Source: Sphingobacteriales bacterium (GTDB lineage: Bacteria; Bacteroidota; Bacteroidia; Sphingobacteriales; Sphingobacteriaceae). Taken from it: DNA of 64,000 bases. A model generated the notes under the pieces. It did not search any database. It worked only from the letters and a program-made list of their open reading frames with translations, and was not told the origin of the DNA. Location: contig JACXVB010000006.1 in NCBI GenBank assembly GCA_014763615.1, positions 1-64,000 on the forward strand, in the 5' to 3' direction. Position numbers and translations under genes: made by a program. Positions 24,908 to 32,903 of the stretch are shown piece by piece (positions within the stretch are counted from its first letter, which is position 1; each line of letters begins with the position of its first letter).

Positions 24908-25996
24908 ATGTCTTCAATTCAGTTAGAATCTTCTTCTATATTTAGTCAACTCAGTATTTTTGGTCACCAAAAGGTGGTTTTTTGTAAAGATGAGGATACT
25001 GGCCTAAAAGCTATTATTGCCATTCATGATACTACTTTAGGGCCTGCGATTGGTGGTACAAGAATGTGGCCTTATGAAACTGAAGCCATGGCTTTAAAAG
25101 ACGTTTTAAGACTTTCACAAGCCATGACCTATAAGGCTGCGATTACCGGTTTAAATTTAGGTGGCGGTAAAGGTGTAATCATCGGCGATAGCCGAACAGA
25201 TAAGACAGAAGCTTTGATGCGCAGATATGGAAGGTTTATCGAAAACTTGAATGGATCTTTTATTACCGCAGAAGAAGTAGGTACAGGCCCAAAAGATATG
25301 GAGTATATCCGGATGGAAACCAAATATGTAACTGGTGTTCCAGAATCTATAGGTGGAAGCGGCGACCCTTCTCCGGTAACTGCTAAAGGCGTTTTTTTTG
25401 GGATTAAGGCTTGTGTAAAAGAACTTTACGGTACAGATAATTTAGCTGGTAGAAGTGTAGCAGTGCAAGGAACCGGGCATGTGGGCGAGCATTTAGTAGG
25501 TTTATTAAGAGATGAAAATGCTAAAGTTTATGTGAGCGACATCAATGAAGAACGTTTGGCGAGGGTGGCTAAAAAATACGGTGCTGAAGCCGTAAATAAC
25601 AACAACCTATTCGATTTAGATTTTGATATTTATGCTCCTTGTGCTTTAGGGGCAACCATAAATACAGAAACCATTAGCAGAATGAAATGCGGAATTATTG
25701 CAGGTTCTGCAAACAATCAGCTAAGGGATGAAAAAGCGGATTCTCAATTACTGTTAGAAAAAGGAATTTTATATGCGCCTGATTATTTAATCAACGCAGG
25801 AGGTTTAATTAACGCTTATTCCGAAATTGCGGGTTACAGTAAAAAGAGAACCATGCAACTGGCTGAAAACATTTATGAGGCTACTCGTGAAGTGTTGAAA
25901 AAATCTAAATCAGACCAAATACCGACTGTTTTGGCAGCTAACGCCATTGCAGAAAAAAGAATTTCAGACATCAGAAAAATAAAATCATCATTTTAA
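24908..25996 (+). CDS. Leu/Phe/Val-type amino acid dehydrogenase
   Basis: This NAD-dependent enzyme deaminates branched-chain or aromatic amino acids to 2-oxo acids. The 362-residue length and the glycine-rich active-site segment GLNLGGGKG (K88), with K76 in MTYKAA, match leucine dehydrogenase more than hexameric glutamate dehydrogenase. The C-terminal Rossmann part has the dinucleotide motif VQGTGHVGEHLV, and 'INAGGLINAYSE' is a family feature. Leucine is the likely substrate, although valine or phenylalanine cannot be excluded. It has its own promoter. nusB follows after 63 bases. Confidence 0.93.
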   Translation: MSSIQLESSSIFSQLSIFGHQKVVFCKDEDTGLKAIIAIHDTTLGPAIGGTRMWPYETEAMALKDVLRLSQAMTYKAAITGLNLGGGKGVIIGDSRTDKTEALMRRYGRFIENLNGSFITAEEVGTGPKDMEYIRMETKYVTGVPESIGGSGDPSPVTAKGVFFGIKACVKELYGTDNLAGRSVAVQGTGHVGEHLVGLLRDENAKVYVSDINEERLARVAKKYGAEAVNNNNLFDLDFDIYAPCALGATINTETISRMKCGIIAGSANNQLRDEKADSQLLLEKGILYAPDYLINAGGLINAYSEIAGYSKKRTMQLAENIYEATREVLKKSKSDQIPTVLAANAIAEKRISDIRKIKSSF

Positions 25997-26059
25997 ATCG
26001 TAATTTCGCGAAAAATTAAATCCATAAATAGGTTTCAAAAACCAAATCGTTCTTTAAAA

Positions 26060-27001
26060 ATGTTAAATAGAAGGCATCTGAGAGTAAAAGTAATGCAGGT
26101 TTTGTATGCATTTCAACAAGTTGAAGTGAAAGACATCCATCAGCATGAAAAAAGTCTACTAAAAAGTGTAGATCAAGTTTTTGAAATGTATATCAGCTTG
26201 TTGGCATTAATTAATGATGTTGTTCAATACGCCGAAATTGACGCACAAGACAGAGCCAATAAACATTTACCTACCGAGGAAGACTTAAATGCAAGTCTTA
26301 AACTGATGGATAATTTATTCATCAAGTTGTTATTAAATAATCAGGAATATATTCACGCAGTAAAGAAATATAAGGTTTCATGGAGCTATGATCCTGAATT
26401 GGCTCGCTCACTTTTTATGACGCTAAAAGCCTCAGAGGAATATAAAGCTTATCTTCAAAATTCAACTCAGGATTTACATAGCGATAAGGATATCATCAAA
26501 TTTATCTTCAAAAAAGTGATCTTAAAATCTACGCTAGCGCAGCAAGCTTTAGAAGAAAAGCATTTGAATTGGCAGGTAGATCAGGACGTTTTGCAAGCCA
26601 TGATTGCAAAAACACTCAAGAATTTTTCCTCTGAAAATGAAGTCTCAAAATTGGCAGAGGTAAGTTCTAATTGGGCTGATGACAAAGAATTTATCATCGA
26701 TTTATTTCAGAAAACCATTGCTAATGATGAGGTATTCCAGAAAATGATTGCCGCTAAAACGAAAAACTGGGAAGCAGATAGAATTGCGATGTTGGATGTG
26801 ATTTTAATGAAAATGGCATTAGCAGAATTGGTTTATTTTACCAGTATCCCTGTAAAGGTGACCATAAACGAGTATTTAGAAATTGCAAAAGAATTTAGTA
26901 CACCTAAGAGTAATTCGTTCATAAATGGTATTTTAGACAAAATTTTGGATGACCTTAAAGCCGAAGGAAAAATTAGGAAGTTTGGCAGGGGTTTAATGTA
27001 G
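26060..27001 (+). CDS. nusB: Transcription antitermination factor NusB, long form
   Basis: NusB binds boxA RNA with S10 during rRNA transcription. The 313 residues are about twice the length of E. coli NusB (139). The N-terminus 'MLNRRHLRVKVMQVLYAFQQ' and the C-terminal half 'DRIAMLDVILMKMALAELVYF' with 'PVKVTINEYLEIAKEFSTPKSNSFINGILDKI' are the conserved NusB fold. An inserted helical stretch of about 150 residues separates them, as is usual for Bacteroidota NusB. Genes for DUF1573 and YajC follow at 6 and 15 bases, a common gene order in the phylum. Confidence 0.95.
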   Translation: MLNRRHLRVKVMQVLYAFQQVEVKDIHQHEKSLLKSVDQVFEMYISLLALINDVVQYAEIDAQDRANKHLPTEEDLNASLKLMDNLFIKLLLNNQEYIHAVKKYKVSWSYDPELARSLFMTLKASEEYKAYLQNSTQDLHSDKDIIKFIFKKVILKSTLAQQALEEKHLNWQVDQDVLQAMIAKTLKNFSSENEVSKLAEVSSNWADDKEFIIDLFQKTIANDEVFQKMIAAKTKNWEADRIAMLDVILMKMALAELVYFTSIPVKVTINEYLEIAKEFSTPKSNSFINGILDKILDDLKAEGKIRKFGRGLM

Positions 27002-27007
27002 TTTAAA

Positions 27008-27433
27008 ATGAAAAGAATCTTTATCGGTATTTTCACGGTTTTAGCCTTAGTAGCTTGTCAGCAAAACAGCACTCAAAATCAAATAGAAAGTAGCTCTAGT
27101 GAGGTAACTGATGCAGTAAGTGCCCCAGTGATGAATTTTGAGCAAAAAACCTATGATTTTGGTAAGATTACGGAAGGAGAAAAAGTTTCTTACGATTTTA
27201 TCTTTACCAATACAGGTAAAACTCCTTTAATTATTAAAGATGCAGTAGCGAGTTGTGGTTGTACAGTGCCAGACCCACCAAAAGATCCAATAGCTCCTGG
27301 TGCAAAGAGTAAAATTAACGTAGTATTCAGTAGTGTAGGTAAAATGGGTTTGCAAGATAAAGTGGTGACCATTACGGCCAATACCATCCCAGCACAAACT
27401 CAACTACACTTAATAGGAGAAGTAGTCAAATAA
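27008..27433 (+). CDS. DUF1573 lipoprotein
   Basis: The 141-residue protein has a lipoprotein signal (lipobox LVAC, Cys17) and a single immunoglobulin-like DUF1573 domain (about 42-140). The family core is visible: 'FEQKTYDFGKITEGEKVSYDF', 'FTNTGKTPLIIKDAVASCGCT' and 'PIAPGAKSKI'. The SCGCT motif with its two cysteines is typical. It should be anchored on a membrane facing the periplasm or the surface. The function of the family is not established; the conserved link with nusB and yajC is only genomic. Confidence 0.9.
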   Translation: MKRIFIGIFTVLALVACQQNSTQNQIESSSSEVTDAVSAPVMNFEQKTYDFGKITEGEKVSYDFIFTNTGKTPLIIKDAVASCGCTVPDPPKDPIAPGAKSKINVVFSSVGKMGLQDKVVTITANTIPAQTQLHLIGEVVK

Positions 27434-27448
27434 TTATAATAGATAAAT

Positions 27449-27748
27449 ATGTTAAATTTTGTTTTGTTACAAGTTCCATCAGATTGGATGAACTTTTTAC
27501 CCATGATTTTAATTGTGGTTGTGTTTTATTTTTTCATGATTAGACCACAAATGAAGAAAGCCAAAGATCACAAAAAATTTGTTTCCGAAATGAAAAAAGG
27601 GGATAAGGTAGTTACTACTGCTGGTATTCATGGTAAAATTGTAGATATGAATGAAACAACCCTAGTTTTAGAAACAGAAGGAGGAGGCAAAATCAGATTC
27701 GATAAATCTGCGGTTTCATTAGAAGCATCAAAAAATTTAAATAGCTAA
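27449..27748 (+). CDS. yajC: Preprotein translocase subunit YajC
   Basis: YajC is a small partner of the SecDF complex in the inner membrane. The 99-residue protein has one membrane helix (about 17-33, FLPMILIVVVFYFFMI) followed directly by RPQMKKAKDH, then the conserved 'MKKGDKVVTTAGIHGKIV' block. It ends the group nusB-DUF1573-yajC: a strong terminator follows 22 bases after the stop. Confidence 0.95.
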   Translation: MLNFVLLQVPSDWMNFLPMILIVVVFYFFMIRPQMKKAKDHKKFVSEMKKGDKVVTTAGIHGKIVDMNETTLVLETEGGGKIRFDKSAVSLEASKNLNS

Positions 27749-27769
27749 GGGTCTAAAAAAAATGAAATC

Positions 27770-27806
27770 AAATGCCGTTTTCATCACATGGAACGGCATT
27801 TTTTTA
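27770..27806 (+). terminator. Rho-independent terminator after yajC
   Basis: AAATGCCGTT (27770-27779) pairs with AACGGCATTT (27792-27801), a 10-bp stem, and is followed by TTTTT. It ends the nusB-yajC unit; ybbR starts 40 bases downstream and so needs its own promoter. Confidence 0.88.
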
Positions 27807-27845
27807 TAAATTTAATTTTACATTCTAGATATCTCATTTAAAAGA

Positions 27846-28793
27846 ATGGCTTTAATCAAATTAACAGCTGTTGAACGACGCAAACTAAGCATATTTTTCA
27901 CCTGCTTGGTATTAGCAGTGGGTGCATGGTTGTTTTTTGCCTTGTCTAATAAATATGAATATGAAGTAAAAACTACCGTAAGCTTTAAAAATCCTCCATT
28001 AAATAAGGCTTTTAATCCGCTTCAGTCTGATTCTGTGGAATTAACCGTTCAAGGAACCGGTTGGCAATTATTGTTTACACGGATGAGGATTTATCCGAAA
28101 GATGTAAAAGTTGACTTAAGACCGCTGAGCAAAAGAAATTTTGTGACTTTTAGCGAGCAGTTGTATCGTATCAACAATGATTATTCTTCTAATCAGAAAA
28201 TTATCGCCGTTCGGCCCGATACCTTATATTTTGATTTTACTACAAGAAAAGTAAAAAGAGTGCCCATCAAATTTTTGAGCAGTTTAAGTTATGTTAAACA
28301 ATTTGGGCAATCTAAACCCATACAATTAAAACCTGATTTTGTAACCGTAACTGGACCTCAGGAACTATTAGACAAAATTAAATATTGGGAAACGGATACT
28401 TTTTCAAGAAAAAAAATTGATGCTACTATAATTGAAAATATCAATTTAAAAGCACCATCAGATGCTAATGTGAGTATCTTTCCGAACACTACTGATGTTA
28501 AAATCCTGGTTGATGAGTTTACCGAAAAGCAATTGAATATTCCTATAAAGGTGATTCATAATAAAGAATACTATAATGTAAAATTAGTTCCGGATAAAGT
28601 GAAAATTACTTTCATGGTATCTTTATCTGATTATGCAGAAGTGGATGTAGATAATTTTGAAGCGGTAGTTGATTTAGATTTATGGAAAAAGGATGCAGCC
28701 ACCGAACTTCCGGTGATCATCATAAAAAAAACACCCTTTACTAGAATAAGAAGAGTGGAGCCACTTCAAGTTTACTTCATGGTGAAAAAATGA
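27846..28793 (+). CDS. YbbR-like domain protein (CdaR-like)
   Basis: The 315-residue protein has one N-terminal membrane helix (about 15-35, FFTCLVLAVGAWLFFAL) and then repeated YbbR-type beta domains on the outer side. Two-fold repetition shows in 'KRVPIKFLSSLSYV ... KPDFVTVTGPQELLDKI' and 'LNIPIKVIHNKEYYNVKLVPDKVKITF'. In Firmicutes YbbR (CdaR) regulates the diadenylate cyclase CdaA; no cdaA gene is visible here, so that role is only suggested by family. Its stop overlaps the coaE start (ATGA). Confidence 0.82.
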   Translation: MALIKLTAVERRKLSIFFTCLVLAVGAWLFFALSNKYEYEVKTTVSFKNPPLNKAFNPLQSDSVELTVQGTGWQLLFTRMRIYPKDVKVDLRPLSKRNFVTFSEQLYRINNDYSSNQKIIAVRPDTLYFDFTTRKVKRVPIKFLSSLSYVKQFGQSKPIQLKPDFVTVTGPQELLDKIKYWETDTFSRKKIDATIIENINLKAPSDANVSIFPNTTDVKILVDEFTEKQLNIPIKVIHNKEYYNVKLVPDKVKITFMVSLSDYAEVDVDNFEAVVDLDLWKKDAATELPVIIIKKTPFTRIRRVEPLQVYFMVKK

Positions 28794-29389
28794 GTTTGAA
28801 AGTAGGAATTACTGGCGGAATGGGTAGTGGAAAAACTACGGTATGCAAGGTTTTTGAACTTTTAGGGATTCCTGTTTTTTATGCTGATGATGAGGCTAAA
28901 AAATTGATGATTACAGACCCTATTTTGGTAGAGGAAATTAAATCTGCATTTGGTAAAGCAGCCTATTTTGATGACCAAACTTTAAACAGAAAATATATCT
29001 CAAATATCGTTTTTAAAGATCCAGAGCAACTCAAGATGTTAAATAGTTTTGTACATCCAGCAGTTTTTAGAGCAATGGAGCAATGGGCTAATCAGCAAAA
29101 AGCACCTTATGTTTTAAAAGAAGCAGCTTTGCTTTTTGAAAGTGGATCTTATCAGCAAAATCGTTTTAATATTTTGGTTTCTTCACCTTTAGCATTAAGG
29201 ATTATAAGGGTGATCCAAAGAGATCAGATGAGTAGGGAAAAGGTTTTAGAAAGGATAAAAAATCAGTTTCCAGAGGAAAAGAAAGCGCAAATGGCTGATT
29301 TTTTTATCCAAAATAACGAGCAAGAATTTATTATTCCTCAAGTTTTAAAATTACATCAAGAGCTGTTAAAAAAAGCCCATGAGAGCTGA
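28790..29389 (+). CDS. coaE: Dephospho-CoA kinase
   Basis: CoaE phosphorylates dephospho-CoA, the last step of coenzyme A synthesis, in the cytoplasm. The 199-residue length is standard. The P-loop GGMGSGKT is at residues 9-16, 'FYADDEAKKLM' follows the usual D-x-D/A segment, and 'LNSFVHPAVF' and 'EAALLFESG' are conserved. It overlaps both neighbours: 4 bases with ybbR and 11 bases with the exonuclease gene, so this cluster is translationally coupled. Confidence 0.96.
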   Translation: MSLKVGITGGMGSGKTTVCKVFELLGIPVFYADDEAKKLMITDPILVEEIKSAFGKAAYFDDQTLNRKYISNIVFKDPEQLKMLNSFVHPAVFRAMEQWANQQKAPYVLKEAALLFESGSYQQNRFNILVSSPLALRIIRVIQRDQMSREKVLERIKNQFPEEKKAQMADFFIQNNEQEFIIPQVLKLHQELLKKAHES

Positions 29390-30314
29390 TTTCCTGATTA
29401 GAAAACCCGAAGGAATTTATTGTCCTTACGGTGATTTTTACCTAGATCCGTACCAACCTGTGGCTAAAGCCATTATTACTCATGCTCACGGAGATCATGC
29501 TAAAGCCGGAAATTTCCAAGTTTTTTGTACATCGGCGACGCAAAAGATCATGACTTTGCGGCTGAAAAAGAATGCAGGAAAGGATTTTCAGATACATGCT
29601 TATCATCAAGCTTTTAAAATAGGGGAGGTGACAGTTTCCTTTTTGCCAGCGGGGCATATTTTAGGCTCGGCAATGGTGAAAATGGAGTTTGAAAATTGCA
29701 TTTATTTATTTACCGGAGATTATAAACTTCAAGCGGATGAAACTTGTGAACCAGTTTCATTTTGCAAAGCTGATGTTTTAATCACAGAAACAACCTTCGC
29801 AAATCCAGCCATTCAACATCCTGATCCTGTAAAAGAAATTCAAAAACTCAACCAAATAGAAAGCAATATTTTATTAGGAGTTTATGGTTTAGGAAAAGCC
29901 CAAAGGCTGACCAAATTAATTCAAAAAAATTGTCCTGAAAAGCAAATTTGGTTGCATTATGCTATCTATCCTATTCATCAATTGTATCAAAATGAAGGAA
30001 TAGATTTAGGGAATTTTCAACATTATCACCGTAAGGCAATGAAAGAAAATCCTAAAAATCAGATTTATATGGTTCCGCCTTTAACCTTTGAAAGTTATAG
30101 TAAGGCTAACGGAGTAGTCAAAATGTTTGCTTCTGGCTGGGAAAATCTCCAAAATGGAAATGATGAAAAACTTTTCATCTCAGATCATGTTGATTGGAAT
30201 GATATTTTAAGAACCATAAAAGAGGTAGAGCCAAAAGAAGTGTGGACAATTCATGGTGATGGAAAGCAGTTAAAAAAGTATTTTAGCGATACTTTAGAAG
30301 TTAAGATTTTATAA
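29379..30314 (+). CDS. Metallo-beta-lactamase-fold exonuclease (Ysh1/SNM1-like)
   Basis: The 311-residue protein resembles the MBL/beta-CASP-like 'ligase-associated DNA exonuclease' family. The metal motif is THAHGDHAKAG (residues about 32-42); 'LPAGHILGSAMVKMEF' and 'YLFTGDYKLQAD' are the second and third metal motifs, and the C-terminal 'VDWNDILRTIKEVEP' with 'TIHGDGKQLKKYF' closes the fold. Members are predicted DNA exonucleases, sometimes linked to ATP-dependent DNA ligase genes; no ligase gene is in this window. The stop codon touches the start of the next, very small gene without a gap. Confidence 0.85.
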   Translation: MRADFLIRKPEGIYCPYGDFYLDPYQPVAKAIITHAHGDHAKAGNFQVFCTSATQKIMTLRLKKNAGKDFQIHAYHQAFKIGEVTVSFLPAGHILGSAMVKMEFENCIYLFTGDYKLQADETCEPVSFCKADVLITETTFANPAIQHPDPVKEIQKLNQIESNILLGVYGLGKAQRLTKLIQKNCPEKQIWLHYAIYPIHQLYQNEGIDLGNFQHYHRKAMKENPKNQIYMVPPLTFESYSKANGVVKMFASGWENLQNGNDEKLFISDHVDWNDILRTIKEVEPKEVWTIHGDGKQLKKYFSDTLEVKIL

Positions 30315-30482
30315 ATGTTGATTGAAAATATTGATTATTACATCAATGAGGATGGTAATTTCGTGTTTACAGAAAAATATCATTTAAATAGAGGATATTG
30401 TTGTAAAAATAGTTGTAAGCACTGTCCGTGGAAATATGCTGAGAAAATAAATCAAAAAAATAAAGCGTCGAAAAAGAATTAA
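30315..30482 (+). CDS. Small Cys-rich DUF5522 protein
   Basis: This 55-residue protein is encoded directly after the exonuclease stop codon (TAA then ATG with no spacer). It begins M-L-I-E-N-I-D-Y-Y-I and contains the family core 'TEKYHLNRGYCCKNSCKHCPW' in the order Y-H-L, R-G-Y-C-C, C-K-H-C-P-W, with four cysteines (C29, C30, C34, C37) that could bind zinc or an iron-sulphur cluster. The tail is strongly basic (K-I-N-Q-K-N-K-A-S-K-K-N). The marR gene begins 10 bases later. Function of the family is unknown; the zero-base spacing suggests co-expression with the exonuclease. Confidence 0.82.
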   Translation: MLIENIDYYINEDGNFVFTEKYHLNRGYCCKNSCKHCPWKYAEKINQKNKASKKN

Positions 30483-30492
30483 ATTAAAGGGC

Positions 30493-30939
30493 ATGAATAT
30501 TGAAGAAGAGATCCATAGTACCAAGTTCATCAATAACCATCAAAAGGTTTCTGTAAACTTAGTTTATACTTCTAATTGGCTCAATAATCTGATTAAGCAG
30601 GAGCTGGATAAGTACAATATTACCAATCAGCAATTCAATATTTTACGCATTTTAAGAGGTCAACACCCACAGCCAGCTACCATTAATATCTTAAAAGAGC
30701 GAATGTTGGATAAGATGTGCGACGCTTCCAGAATTGTGGATCGTTTGGTTCAAAAAGAATTGGTTACCAGAGCGGTAAATCGTAAAGATCGTAGGGCGGT
30801 AGATATCCATATCACTGAAAAAGGTTTAATGCTGTTAAATGAAATCAAGCTTGAAGTAGCCACAGAAAACTTAAAAAATAATATCAGCGATGAAGAAGCC
30901 CAACAATTGAGTTCCCTTCTGGATAAATTGAGGGGATGA
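30493..30939 (+). CDS. MarR-family transcriptional regulator
   Basis: The 148-residue protein has the winged helix-turn-helix of MarR proteins: 'LDKYNITNQQFNILRILRGQ', the recognition region 'LKERMLDKMCDASRIVDRLVQKELVTR' and the wing 'NRKDRRAVDIHITEKGLMLL'. It probably represses a nearby or distant gene in response to a small ligand or oxidant. It ends a run of closely packed genes (ybbR to marR); a hairpin follows about 75 bases downstream. ypdA, encoding a thiol redox enzyme, is the next gene, but no shared operator is obvious. Confidence 0.92.
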   Translation: MNIEEEIHSTKFINNHQKVSVNLVYTSNWLNNLIKQELDKYNITNQQFNILRILRGQHPQPATINILKERMLDKMCDASRIVDRLVQKELVTRAVNRKDRRAVDIHITEKGLMLLNEIKLEVATENLKNNISDEEAQQLSSLLDKLRG

Positions 30940-31012
30940 TTTTGCTGAAGCTGCATAGTTTCTATTTCTACACAAAATTTCGAGAAGTTTAACTCATCAA
31001 ATTTGATTTAAT

Positions 31013-31041
31013 TAAGGTCATTTTTTTCCAGAGTGACCTTA
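31013..31041 (+). terminator. Hairpin between marR and ypdA, possible terminator
   Basis: TAAGGTCA (31013-31020) pairs with TGACCTTA (31034-31041) around a loop that contains TTTTTTT, followed by TTTTG. The 8-bp stem is perfect. It is 74 bases after marR and 53 before ypdA, so it may also be a regulatory dyad for ypdA. Confidence 0.5.
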
Positions 31042-31094
31042 TTTTGAATTCCTTTTTCAAACAAAATAAATAGATTCGCCACAATCAATAAATC

Positions 31095-32075
31095 ATGAAA
31101 AGTTTTGATATCATTATTATAGGCGGTGGCCCCATAGGATTGGCTTGCGGAATAAAAGCTAAGGAAGCTGGGTTATCTTACCTCATTATTGAAAAGGGAT
31201 GTTTGGTAAACTCGCTTTATAATTATCCACAAAATATGACCTTCTTCTCCACTTCAGAAAAGTTAGAAATTGGCAGCGTTCCTTTTGTTTCTCATCATCC
31301 GAAACCTACAAGGGCAGAGGCTTTAGAATATTATAGGAGAATTGCTTTAAAATTTGAACTAAATATCCATTTATTTGAAGAGGTTTATGCGGTAGAAAAG
31401 CAAGAATGGTTTGAGGTTAAAACCTCAAAATCAGATTATCAAGCTAAAAATATTATCCTTTCTACAGGTTTTTATGATTTACCAGCTTTGATGGATATTC
31501 CAGGAGAAACCTTGCCTAAAGTATTCCATTATTATAAAGATCCGCATTATTATGCGATGCAAAAAGTGGTGGTAGTAGGTGCGAGTAACTCCTCTGTTGA
31601 TGCTGCTCTAGAATGTTACAGAAAAGGAGCGGAAGTGACCATGGTAGTGAGAGGGGATGAAATTGGTGAAAGAGTAAAATATTGGGTAAGGCCAGATATC
31701 ATCAATAGAATAAAAGAAGGAAGTATTAAAGCATTTTTTAATGCCAATCTTACAGAAATCAGAGCAAATGAAGTTGATATCCAAACTGAAAATGGCGTGA
31801 TTACCATAGAAAATGATTTTGTTTTGGCTTTAACTGGGTACCAACCCAATTTTGCTTTTTTAGAAAAAATGGGTGTTCAATTAAGTGACGATGAGAAGAA
31901 ATACCCTCAGCACCATACAGAAACTATGGAAACCAATCAAAAAGGTTTGTATTTGGCAGGAGTAGTTTGTGGTGGGATGGATACACATTTGTGGTTTATA
32001 GAAAACTCAAGAGAACACGCCGATAAAATAATTGATGATATTTTAGCAAAGCAATCTCTACTTAATCAAATGTAA
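31095..32075 (+). CDS. ypdA: YpdA-like putative bacillithiol disulfide reductase
   Basis: This FAD/NADPH-dependent flavoprotein is related to thioredoxin reductases; in Bacillus and Staphylococcus YpdA reduces oxidised bacillithiol. FAD motif GGGPIGLACG is at residues 10-19 and the NADPH motif VGASNSSVDAALEC around 162-175. The family-specific 'NSLYNYPQNMTFFSTSEKLEIG' is present and the CxxC of thioredoxin reductase is absent, as expected for YpdA. The C-terminal part 'GVVCGGMDTHLWFIENSREHA' is also typical. Whether this organism makes bacillithiol cannot be seen here. It overlaps the convergent gmhB by 18 bases. Confidence 0.92.
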   Translation: MKSFDIIIIGGGPIGLACGIKAKEAGLSYLIIEKGCLVNSLYNYPQNMTFFSTSEKLEIGSVPFVSHHPKPTRAEALEYYRRIALKFELNIHLFEEVYAVEKQEWFEVKTSKSDYQAKNIILSTGFYDLPALMDIPGETLPKVFHYYKDPHYYAMQKVVVVGASNSSVDAALECYRKGAEVTMVVRGDEIGERVKYWVRPDIINRIKEGSIKAFFNANLTEIRANEVDIQTENGVITIENDFVLALTGYQPNFAFLEKMGVQLSDDEKKYPQHHTETMETNQKGLYLAGVVCGGMDTHLWFIENSREHADKIIDDILAKQSLLNQM

Positions 32076-32549
32076 AATTTCGCCTAAAGGCTGATCAATA
32101 GCAATTTGAATACCCTTCATTCCGGCGGCTTCAGCGGCTTCTACATCCGTAGGTTTATCTCCAATAAAATAGCATTCGCTGGGGTTTAAGTTGTAATCAT
32201 TAATGCCTTTTATCAGCATACCAGGTTTGGGTTTTCTACAATCACAATCACCGGTAAAATTGGGGTGATGCGGACAATAATAAATTTCTGTTATCGTAAT
32301 TCCATGGCTGGCGTAATCAGCTATTAAATGCTGATGCATCTTATCTAATTCCTCAATACTGTACCAACCTTTTGCCAGCCCCCCTTGATTGGTAGCTACA
32401 AAAATTAAATAACCTCTCCGCTGAATTTCTAATAAAGCATCATAGTTGTGAGGTAGAATTTCAAAATCTTCAAACCGGCAAACATAGTCGCCAAGTTCTT
32501 TATTAATAACGCCATCTCTATCTAAAAAAACTGCTTTCTTCTTTTGCAT
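32058..32549 (-). CDS. gmhB: D-glycero-D-manno-heptose-1,7-bisphosphate 7-phosphatase-like HAD protein
   Basis: The protein removes the 7-phosphate from heptose bisphosphate during synthesis of LPS heptose, or acts on a similar sugar. It is a HAD-IIIA phosphatase with FLDRDGVIN at the N-terminus, ATNQGG as motif II and GDKPTDVEAA as motif IV. The zinc-binding loop of the GmhB/HisB type is complete: C-P-H-H-P, then D-C-D-C-R-K-P-K-P-G. I start at ATG 32549; an in-frame TTG at 32558 adds only three residues. The 3' end overlaps ypdA by 18 bases in a convergent arrangement. Confidence 0.88.
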   Translation of the reverse strand: MQKKKAVFLDRDGVINKELGDYVCRFEDFEILPHNYDALLEIQRRGYLIFVATNQGGLAKGWYSIEELDKMHQHLIADYASHGITITEIYYCPHHPNFTGDCDCRKPKPGMLIKGINDYNLNPSECYFIGDKPTDVEAAEAAGMKGIQIAIDQPLGEILHLIK

Positions 32550-32903
32550 AAAAATCAATTATCGGCGAAGATAACTAAATATTTTCATCCTCATTTTTAG
32601 CTATTGATGAGAATATACCAAAACTGAATACAGTCTATATTTTGAAAATTTTAAAGAATCACTGTTAAAAAAATGACGATTTAAGTCTAATTTGTTTAAA
32701 CTTAATTATGATGATAGTGAATTATTAAAACGGCAGCAATTATCAAATCATCAAAATTAAACCTTACATTTTTCTATATTATCAATATCATTCTTTAAAA
32801 GAAGCTCATTTATTAACATATTCCTAAAAAAAGCGTAATCTTATTTTGACATGTAATTTATTTCTATTTTAAGCTTTGAAACCCAAACTAAAAATACAAT
32901 TTA
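32550..32903. other. Divergent intergenic region upstream of gltB
   Basis: No gene is visible in these 354 bases. The part nearest gltB contains TTTG (32845-32848) and a weak TAAGCTTTG (32870-32878), a possible relaxed promoter with a leader of about 20 bases. I see no riboswitch-like or strong palindromic structure that I could name. Confidence 0.45.
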
